This document shows positions 1-5,083 of a stretch of DNA of 12,801 nucleotides, piece after piece. Numbering within the stretch: the stretch's first letter is position 1; each line of letters starts with the position of its first letter. The stretch is from Desulfurococcales archaeon. Lineage in GTDB: Archaea > Thermoproteota > Thermoprotei_A > Sulfolobales > NBVN01. The notes below the pieces were generated by a model. It did not search any database. It was not told where the DNA came from and saw only the letters and a list, made by a program, of their open reading frames with translations. A program made the translations under genes and the position numbers. The stretch spans positions 1 to 12,801 of the forward strand of contig JAGDWE010000074.1 of NCBI GenBank assembly GCA_023255965.1, given 5' to 3'.

Positions 1-62
1 TCTATAAACATAGACAAAACCAGAGCTTGTAGACCTCACGCTCCATTATCAACAACGAAACA
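1..62 (-). repeat. Edge of a repeated/mobile element (40-bp end shared with 3137-3176)
   Basis: Bases 23-62 are identical to 3137-3176, which form one end of the 180-bp insertion in the DMT transporter gene. Both copies run in the same direction. Read on the minus strand, the shared end contains an ATG that begins MEREVYKL; the copies then diverge, and here the frame closes after 14 codons at bases 2-4. The element body therefore lies to the left, outside the window. The flank at 63-83 lies just past the stop codon of the amidohydrolase gene, so this copy is intergenic. The identity is seen directly; that it is a transposable-element terminus is inferred from the second copy's behaviour. Confidence 0.6.
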
Positions 63-83
63 GCCCCTGAAAACCCTCGCTAT

Positions 84-1280
84 TCAGTGCGATGGGAAGC
101 CAAACGCTACTGAGAGCTCTCTAAATCGATTTTTAAGTCCTTCATTACAATGCCTCACCTTACCATTGACCATAAGCAATTCAACCACTTCAGGCCCGCC
201 TCTCTTAATTAACGCTAGGTACTTATCCTTTGAGTAGTTAATGGACGTTAGCTCACTGTTAATTACTAATAGGTTGGCTTTACCTCCCTCCACTAAGTAA
301 TTATTAATTCCTATAATTCCTGAGTTCACGGCTGCTTTAAGAACCCACTTAGGGTTTAGCAACCCCATAGGTCTTAGTACATTGCTTAGTAACTCTAGAT
401 CTCTCCATAAATCGCACTTAATCCAGCATGCATTATCGCTGCCTATACCGACCTCTAATCCAAGCTCGTAAATAGCCCTTATGTTAGGCAGCCTACCAAT
501 GAACCAATAATTAGATCTAGGGCAGATTATGAGCGGTATGTTTAGCTCCTTAAGTAGCTCTAGTTCATCCCTACTTAAGAAAGTTCCATGAACTATGGCG
601 TTAGGCCTTAAGTACCTGAGTAGGTATTCTAAATCACCTTCCTCGCGAGTCTCGCGCGTTTCAGATATGTGGACATGTACTTGGACCCCTAAATTAGCGA
701 TTAACATGCTTAACTCCTTTAAGGCGTCCTCACTATAGTATAGCGGGGAGGATATCGCTAGACCGTCTACGTACCTAACCATCTCCACGAACTCACTAAC
801 CGCGTTTGAGACGTTGACTGGCATACCTAGGACTAAGTGTGTCTCAGGCCTTGAGTTAAAGTCAAGTAATGCATTACTTAGCCCTCCCTCCCTAAACTCT
901 GCTATAAATCCAACACCATGCATCCAACTATGTTTTAAGAACCTATTAATCGCATTCCTCAGCTCATTCGGCGTTGACTTACTAAGCACCCTATACTTAA
1001 CCCCGTAGGGATCACCTACTAGGTCATCTAAATCCAATTCCCACCCGACCTCAGGCATTACATAGTCGAGTATATGTACATGTAGGTTAGCTAGTGGAGG
1101 CATAGCTACAGAGTTACCTAACTCAATTACATTCCTCCCAGACGCCTTACCCCTACCTATGTGTTGAATTATGCCATCAGATATCGAGATATTAACCCAT
1201 CCATCAACGAACCCTAAATCACTTCCTATGATGCCAGAACTCACGTTAATCACTAATTCGTCAGACATCAACTGCCCCAT
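84..1280 (-). CDS. Amidohydrolase-superfamily protein (COG0402 type, deaminase-like)
   Basis: A 398-residue cytosolic metal-dependent hydrolase or deaminase. Seen: the HxH metal motif in ANLHVHI (H67, H69), HVHISET (H204 and E207), IVHGTF (H231), CPRSN at about 253-257, and GIGSDNACW (D282), in the order expected of the SsnA/MtaD/AtzA/guanine-deaminase clade. The N- and C-terminal strands flanking the barrel (1-60 and 330-380) suit the composite-domain layout of this superfamily. The substrate cannot be told from sequence; purine or S-adenosylhomocysteine-type deamination is possible but unproven. The alternative start MSDEL (ATG at 1268) is nearly as good, because an AT-rich TATA-like stretch at about 1300-1311 (minus strand) lies roughly 25 bp from the first ATG and would give a leaderless transcript. 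It is divergent from the DUF429 gene with only 30 bp between starts. No lesions were seen. Confidence 0.85.
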   Translation of the reverse strand: MGQLMSDELVINVSSGIIGSDLGFVDGWVNISISDGIIQHIGRGKASGRNVIELGNSVAMPPLANLHVHILDYVMPEVGWELDLDDLVGDPYGVKYRVLSKSTPNELRNAINRFLKHSWMHGVGFIAEFREGGLSNALLDFNSRPETHLVLGMPVNVSNAVSEFVEMVRYVDGLAISSPLYYSEDALKELSMLIANLGVQVHVHISETRETREEGDLEYLLRYLRPNAIVHGTFLSRDELELLKELNIPLIICPRSNYWFIGRLPNIRAIYELGLEVGIGSDNACWIKCDLWRDLELLSNVLRPMGLLNPKWVLKAAVNSGIIGINNYLVEGGKANLLVINSELTSINYSKDKYLALIKRGGPEVVELLMVNGKVRHCNEGLKNRFRELSVAFGFPSH

Positions 1281-1310
1281 ACACTAAAGAACTCTAGCTC
1301 TATTAATTTA
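1281..1310. promoter_or_regulatory. Compact divergent promoter region (amidohydrolase / DUF429)
   Basis: Only 30 bp separate the two divergent ATGs. On the minus strand an AT-rich box reading TTAAATTAATA (about 1300-1311) sits about 25 bp before the amidohydrolase ATG and fits a crenarchaeal TATA box serving a leaderless mRNA. The plus-strand box for the DUF429 gene must lie at or inside the start of the amidohydrolase gene and is not obvious. The assignment is by position and composition only. Confidence 0.35.
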
Positions 1311-1892
1311 ATGGGATCCCAGCTGAGGGCTTATGTAGGCCTGGATCTAGCTGCCAGTGTGGGTAGATGTAGTGGTTATGCATGCATAATATGCGATGGC
1401 AGGTGCGTATTACATGAAGTTAGATGCCTTCATAGCGATGATGAGATAGTTAGTAGTATATCAGCTTTAAAGAGTAAGTATGTCACTGTAGTATCCATAG
1501 ACGCTCCCTTCAGCTTAGGCAACGGCATTAGATTGGTTGATAGGAAGATGATGTCCTTAGGGTTTAAGGTGCTGCCGCCTGGCTTTAACTCCATGAGGAA
1601 GTTGACGCTAAGGGCGATGGAGTTGGTTAGGAAGTTAAATGAGTTAGGGGTCAGCGTATATGAGACCCACCCAAGGAGCGCCTTAATAAGCAGTAAGTGT
1701 GCTTCAATTGATGACCTACTTCATAGGCTTTCGATAAATTACTCCATAGACCTAAGCAGCTTAAGTAAGGACTTAAAGGATGCGGTGATAGCTGCAGTAG
1801 TATCCTACTGCATCGATTTGGGTTGCTATCTAAAAGTAGATGAGGTAGATGGCATCATATGGTTACTTAGCACTGACATATGCATTAATTAG
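1311..1892 (+). CDS. DUF429 family protein (predicted RNase H-fold nuclease)
   Basis: A 193-residue protein of the DUF429/COG2410 family, predicted by others to have an RNase H-like nuclease fold; no reaction is firmly assigned. Seen: the opening strand YVGLDLAAS (residues 8-16) with an Asp where the first acidic residue is expected, VVSIDAPFSLG (about 60-70), the family block RKMMSLGFKVLPPGFNSMRK (about 78-97), ETHPRSAL (about 118-125), and the C-terminal acidic block KDLKDAVIAAVVSY (about 154-167). Length is near the small end for the family. It has seven cysteines, with no obvious zinc-binding spacing. It is divergent from the amidohydrolase and convergent with the 109-aa gene 45 bp downstream; neither neighbour suggests a role. 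Its first ATG lies very close to the divergent start, consistent with leaderless translation. Confidence 0.85.
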   Translation: MGSQLRAYVGLDLAASVGRCSGYACIICDGRCVLHEVRCLHSDDEIVSSISALKSKYVTVVSIDAPFSLGNGIRLVDRKMMSLGFKVLPPGFNSMRKLTLRAMELVRKLNELGVSVYETHPRSALISSKCASIDDLLHRLSINYSIDLSSLSKDLKDAVIAAVVSYCIDLGCYLKVDEVDGIIWLLSTDICIN

Positions 1893-1937
1893 GAGCTCGT
1901 TACAGCCGAAGGCCTTGACCTCTAGGGCGGGGGTCAG

Positions 1938-2267
1938 CTAGGTTAATAGCTTTAAAGCTATTCCGCATTCTCTCAACCCCTTATATATTAGATCAGCTAT
2001 ACGTACTACATCGCCCGCTTTAACTCCTTCAATAACTACATACAGTTGCGGGTACGTTATCTCCCTAAACATCTGCGGCTGAATAGACATTCTCTGATCT
2101 GTGAATGGGGTAAGCTTGATCATTACCTCCCCGCTTGAACATAATAACATTAATTGGTGGCCCACGCACTCGCTACCTGAAGACATTAACGAGTCTCTAA
2201 CCCTGCTAATACATAGTTGTTCCTCAGGTAGCCCCCTTATAACGACCTCATATACGACCTTAAACAT
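1938..2267 (-). CDS. Hypothetical protein, 109 aa, unknown function
   Basis: I do not recognise this family. It is a small, probably soluble alpha/beta protein: an N-terminal strand (FKVVYEVVIRGL), a helix (residues about 14-29), a strand pair around LMLLCSSGEVMIKL, then a polar loop, a second strand (PQLYVVIEGV) and a C-terminal amphipathic helix. This beta-alpha-beta-beta-beta-alpha order is compatible with a small ferredoxin-like or Pcc1-like fold, but no diagnostic motif supports that. The start is ATG at 2267, with TATA-like AT-rich sequence 35-50 bp upstream. It lies 67 bp downstream of the broken DMT transporter on the same strand, so it may be the last gene of a tenA-transporter-109aa transcription unit. 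Codon use matches neighbouring genes, which supports its being a true gene. Confidence 0.6.
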   Translation of the reverse strand: MFKVVYEVVIRGLPEEQLCISRVRDSLMSSGSECVGHQLMLLCSSGEVMIKLTPFTDQRMSIQPQMFREITYPQLYVVIEGVKAGDVVRIADLIYKGLRECGIALKLLT

Positions 2268-2334
2268 GATCTATCAACTACATAGATGACTTAGACCCTT
2301 ATTTGCTTTAAGGATTAATCGTGGTTAGAGGCCG

Positions 2335-3447
2335 CTACTTATTGTTGGAGGGAGTCAACGTTATCATAATCAACCCAACTACCGTTAAGATCATTCCTAA
2401 GCAACTTACCTGCGTCATATTCTCTAAAAGTATTAATGAAGCTGGTATGGATGCGCCAACAGGCTCAAGCACTATAGGAACCGAAGCTATGGAAGCATTA
2501 ACGTATCTCAACATGTAATTAAGTAAGGTATGACCGCCCATCATGGGCCCTAACGCAAGGACTACCATCCAAGGTACATCACTTAAGTCGATAGCGATGA
2601 CCGAGTTACATTCAATTAATGTAATTAAAAATAATGTAAGGGATGAAGTTGCGTAAGTAGGTATCACGTATGAGCCCAACTTACTTGCCCTCACCCTTAC
2701 ATACCTACCTGCGAGTATGTAAGCGGAGGCTAGGAACGCGCCTATCAGGGCTAGTAAGGCGCCGTAAACATCTACATCCCCATTATTATTAGAGGTTGCT
2801 GAGCAGCTGACCGTAGATGATCCTAGGATGGTAATTAGAATGCCTAAGATAGCTGATGGCTTAAGCGATTCCTTAAGGATTATTGATGATAGTAATGTAG
2901 TTATCAGTGGATGTATGCATACTAACGTGGTGCTTATATATACCTTAGTTAATTTTAAGCTCGAGATCCACGTATAGAAGTGGAGCGCCAGAAACACCGT
3001 TTGTCCCTACGCCTTCATTTCAACCATTTTACGTCCGTCCACGATCAAGTGTAGGGACTTCCGCCTCGCCCAGGGGGCTCTGGTACCCGTCGAGCCAGAC
3101 GGCGCTGCTCCCATCGCCCCGCGGCTCTATGAACCGGAGCTTGTAGACCTCACGCTCCATTATCAACAACGAAACACCCTAGAAGCTATTGATGCAGCAA
3201 TGACGTATTTACCTCCGCTCCCTAACTCACAAAACATGCTCCAGTCAAACACTAAGTAATATGTGACCGTGATTGAAAGAGCTATAAAGGTCCTCCAAAA
3301 AGCTATTACCGACGGCGATGCCTCAATAAATTTCGTAATCATCGACACTGATGATACGGAAATAACCATTACTACCGATATAGAGACCAACTTAATCGAA
3401 CTCGGTCCAGTTGAGCCCCTAGCTAGGTAGGCCAATCCTCCCGCCAA
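2335..3447 (-). pseudogene. EamA/DMT-family transporter interrupted by a 180-bp insertion
   Basis: Two pieces of one drug/metabolite-transporter (EamA) gene. The 5' piece (3447-3172) encodes the first helices, ending ...SIASRVF; the 3' piece (2994-2335) resumes LALHFYTWISS and runs through the second EamA repeat, including GGHTLLNYMLRYVNASI and VPIVLEPVGASIPASL. Removing one 180-bp unit joins them in frame to 310 codons, a normal length for a ten-helix DMT permease. The insertion brings a TGA two codons after its junction, so the product would stop at 94 residues, after about three helices. The 3' piece has a GTG at 2997 but no evident ribosome site. The start is uncertain: TTG at 3447 or at 3435. 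It lies about 90 bp downstream of tenA on the same strand, so a role in uptake of a thiamine precursor or related compound is a reasonable guess, not shown. Confidence 0.85.
2991..3178 (-). mobile_element. 180-bp miniature insertion element with 8-bp flanking direct repeat
   Basis: An insertion unit inside the DMT gene. The 8-bp sequence GAAACACC occurs at 2991-2998 and 3171-3178, exactly 180 bp apart; the intervening 172 bp are foreign and visibly more GC-rich than the host. The end at 3137-3176 is identical over 40 bp to the window's left edge. Inside, GTCCCTAC (3003-3010) and GTAGGGAC (3051-3058) form an inverted repeat near the opposite end. On the minus strand an ATG in the shared end opens a 43-codon frame (MEREVYKL..., ending at a TAA near 3032). 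No transposase is encoded. The arrangement fits a non-autonomous (MITE-like) element; I infer it derives from a TnpB-type (IS200/IS605 or IS607) element because the inverted repeat resembles a right-end hairpin. Whether the 8 bp is a target duplication or a preferred target core is unresolved: six of the eight bases also flank the first copy. Confidence 0.75.
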
Positions 3448-3539
3448 TCACCTATAATTATTTAATATGTGATTATGCATCCCTAATTCATTGACGTTGC
3501 GATGCTAATCTAACCAGGAGCTAATGCTAGATAGATTAC

Positions 3540-4199
3540 TTAGGAAGTCCATTCCTCCATCCTATATGATGCCTCCCAGAACATTATCTCATATCTAAGG
3601 GCTAGCTCGAAATATGGCTGCAGATCCTCTGGGCTCCTCCCTGAGGCATCAATTATTCTCTTAACTAAATAAACTAGGTCCCTATATTGATCGCTTAAGT
3701 AAGTTGAAGCCCACGCCCTATAGACCTCAACCCTATTACTGGCTAATTTACCCTTATGCACCTCAGCTATGTCTAGGTAGGTCCAAAAGCACGTTATGAT
3801 TGCAGTTAAGCCTATGTAGAAGTCCCCTTGATATGCTGTAGCTAATAAGTAGTTCATATAGGCAGTATTTACTGGATTAGGTCTTACCCTAACAACATCA
3901 TCGATTGTTAGGTCAAGCATCGATAGCAACCTCCTATAGTTTTCCATTTCACCCGTCACAGTTCCGTAAGCTAATTCGAGCGTCAACTTAGTTAGCTCTA
4001 AGGTCGGTGCTTTGGCTGCTAGTATGCCTAACGTCTTAGCCATCATTACTAGGTAGTTATAGTCCTGCATTAAGTAGTATCTAAACTTATTAGGCGGTAA
4101 GACGCCGCTGTAGAGTTCTATGACAAATGGATGATTGATATCTCTATCCCATAAATCCTTTAGCCTGATCCTAAGTAAATCGCTTAAGTTAGTGCTCAT
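3540..4199 (-). CDS. tenA: TenA-family thiaminase II / aminopyrimidine aminohydrolase
   Basis: A 219-residue cytosolic all-helical TenA protein, which in characterised members hydrolyses 4-amino-5-aminomethyl-2-methylpyrimidine to hydroxymethylpyrimidine for thiamine salvage. Seen: QDYNYL with the substrate-binding D46 and Y47; the block TAIITCFWTYLDIAEV with the catalytic Cys C137 and Y141; and LRYEIMFWEASY with E204, matching the classical Asp/Cys/Glu set of the TenA_C subgroup. Length is typical (about 220). The ATG at 4199 is preceded by a G-rich GTGGGGAT stretch and by a TATA-like TTTAAAT about 32 bp upstream. The gene precedes the broken DMT transporter by about 90 bp on the same strand, possibly a salvage operon whose transporter is lost. 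No TPP riboswitch motif was seen upstream; a decayed TnpB-element hairpin lies there instead. Confidence 0.92.
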   Translation of the reverse strand: MSTNLSDLLRIRLKDLWDRDINHPFVIELYSGVLPPNKFRYYLMQDYNYLVMMAKTLGILAAKAPTLELTKLTLELAYGTVTGEMENYRRLLSMLDLTIDDVVRVRPNPVNTAYMNYLLATAYQGDFYIGLTAIITCFWTYLDIAEVHKGKLASNRVEVYRAWASTYLSDQYRDLVYLVKRIIDASGRSPEDLQPYFELALRYEIMFWEASYRMEEWTS

Positions 4200-4230
4200 A
4201 TTGCAATCCCCACAGACTTACTAAATGAAG

Positions 4231-4239
4231 CATTTAAAG
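4231..4239 (-). promoter_or_regulatory. Probable TATA box of tenA
   Basis: On the minus strand this reads CTTTAAATG and is centred about 32 bp before the tenA ATG, placing a transcript start just ahead of the G-rich ribosome-binding-like stretch at 4204-4212. The call rests on position and sequence only. Confidence 0.4.
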
Positions 4240-4249
4240 AATTGCGATT

Positions 4250-4300
4250 GAAGACCTCGCCCCTTGCGGCGGGGATGGAGTTTTATGAGGTCAACCTCTC
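4250..4300 (-). repeat. TnpB right-end/omega-RNA-like hairpin remnant upstream of tenA
   Basis: On the minus strand the sequence reads CATCCCCGCCGCAAGGGGCG followed by AGGTC. A C-run and G-run hairpin followed by a GAGGTC-type terminus is the usual shape of the right end of IS200/IS605-type TnpB elements, where it also forms the 3' part of the omega RNA. GCCCC at 4259-4263 pairs with GGGG at 4271-4274. No tnpB lies directly beside it, so it appears to be a solo or decayed end sitting immediately upstream of the tenA TATA box. The family resemblance is from memory and needs a covariance search. Confidence 0.4.
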
Positions 4301-4357
4301 CTCCTCGTTTTAGTAATGAGTTTGATGTTAGTGGACCTCAGGGTCGCTCTCAAGTAA

Positions 4358-4535
4358 ATGCTATGTAAGCACGTACAACCATACCATAGCCTAACCCATG
4401 ATCCCGAGCCCTTAAGGGTAGGGGGTAACGCGCCTAAGACCAGACCCACGGCTAGAGCTTAAATGAGGGGGGTGTAGTCCTAAACCTCCTACCCTTAGAG
4501 GGGAATCCCGCCCTTTAATGGCGGAATGAGGCTGG
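4358..4535 (+). pseudogene. Decayed tnpB C-terminal tail with right-end hairpin
   Basis: This gene-free stretch between tenA and the regulator holds a plus-strand frame beginning MLCKHVQPYHS (4358) and continuing through HDPEPLRVGGNAPKTRPT to a stop at about 4454, resembling the variable proline-rich tail that follows the zinc ribbon of TnpB proteins. Just upstream, a VDLRVAL reading recalls the DRDxxAA motif of RuvC-III. Downstream, CCGCC (4508-4512) and GGCGG (4520-4524) form a hairpin followed by AATGAGG, like a TnpB right end in the same orientation. The 3' end almost touches the regulator's stop codon at 4546. All parts are weak individually; their shared orientation and order is the argument. 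Confidence 0.35.
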
Positions 4536-4545
4536 CTAAGGAATT

Positions 4546-4971
4546 CTAAACATACTTCCTCCGTAAGTTTATCCCCTCAAATACGAGGACCACTGAGGCA
4601 ATTAATGAAGCAACGATCGCCACCAGTCTATCAGGGTTTAAACCTGAGGCGATACTTAACGATAATTCAGCTATCAGTAGTCCCACAAAGAAGGATGAGT
4701 AAATTATCAGCCTAGGTATTAACTTCCTATAGATCACTACGAATCCCTCAGGACTCAGCAACCTATTGATCACATATCCTTCACCGGACTTACGTATTAG
4801 GCCTAGTTCCTCAAGCCTCCTTAAACTATAGTGGACTGTGCTCACAGGTAGGTTTAAGTCCCTAGCTAACTCCCTAACACCTACTGATTTGTTCGACTCA
4901 AGGATGTGTACGTATATCCTTAGGGCATTCCTACTTAATTCCTCAACGCCCACTAAAACACCTAATTTCAC
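4546..4971 (-). CDS. Membrane-anchored winged-helix transcriptional regulator
   Basis: A 141-residue protein with an N-terminal winged helix-turn-helix (about residues 9-70): RELARDLNLPVSTVHYSLRR is a typical HTH with recognition helix, and the wing follows at LIRKSGEGYVI. Two hydrophobic segments come after it (about 87-109 and 113-132), closed by a basic RRK, so the DNA-binding domain should face the cytoplasm while tethered to the membrane. Similar HTH-plus-transmembrane proteins are common in archaea, often beside cell-surface genes. The start is GTG at 4971; a second GTG at 4953 lies behind an AGGTG and could be the real one. It is divergent from the secreted beta-propeller gene across 112 bp that contain a perfect palindrome (5004-5019), making that gene and itself the obvious targets. 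The ligand or signal is unknown. Confidence 0.8.
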   Translation of the reverse strand: MKLGVLVGVEELSRNALRIYVHILESNKSVGVRELARDLNLPVSTVHYSLRRLEELGLIRKSGEGYVINRLLSPEGFVVIYRKLIPRLIIYSSFFVGLLIAELSLSIASGLNPDRLVAIVASLIASVVLVFEGINLRRKYV

Positions 4972-5003
4972 TAGATTACGATTTGCCTTAAGAAGTTAAT
5001 GAA

Positions 5004-5019
5004 GTTCAAGTGTTTGAAC
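5004..5019. promoter_or_regulatory. Perfect 16-bp inverted repeat, candidate operator
   Basis: GTTCAAGTGTTTGAAC consists of two perfect 6-bp arms around GTGT. It lies in the divergent region between the winged-helix regulator and the beta-propeller gene, about 30-50 bp from each probable transcription start. Position and symmetry fit a dimeric HTH operator; binding is inferred. Confidence 0.45.
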
Positions 5020-5072
5020 AATCGCTGTACTAAGCTTAGAGTAATATAGTGGTTTAAGCACTTAAGTATTGT

Positions 5073-5078
5073 AGGTGA
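5073..5078 (+). promoter_or_regulatory. Ribosome-binding site that decides the start at 5084
   Basis: AGGTGA lies five bases before the ATG at 5084 and overlaps the alternative in-frame GTG at 5075. The spacing favours the ATG and leaves the GTG as part of the Shine-Dalgarno sequence. A TATA-like TTTAAG lies at 5053-5058. Confidence 0.55.
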
Positions 5079-5083
5079 TATAC

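Noticed and set aside
2321..2518. Plus-strand 65-aa frame opposite the transporter 3' end
   Set aside because: It is antisense to clearly recognisable EamA helices and has no ribosome site or domain.
3003..3058. Terminator made by the GTCCCTAC/GTAGGGAC repeat
   Set aside because: The loop is about 40 bases and no T-run follows on either strand, so it fits a mobile-element end better than an intrinsic terminator.
4200..4260. TPP riboswitch upstream of tenA
   Set aside because: I looked for the conserved CTGAGA-type and ACCTGA-type helices of the TPP aptamer and did not find them; the leader is only a few bases long.
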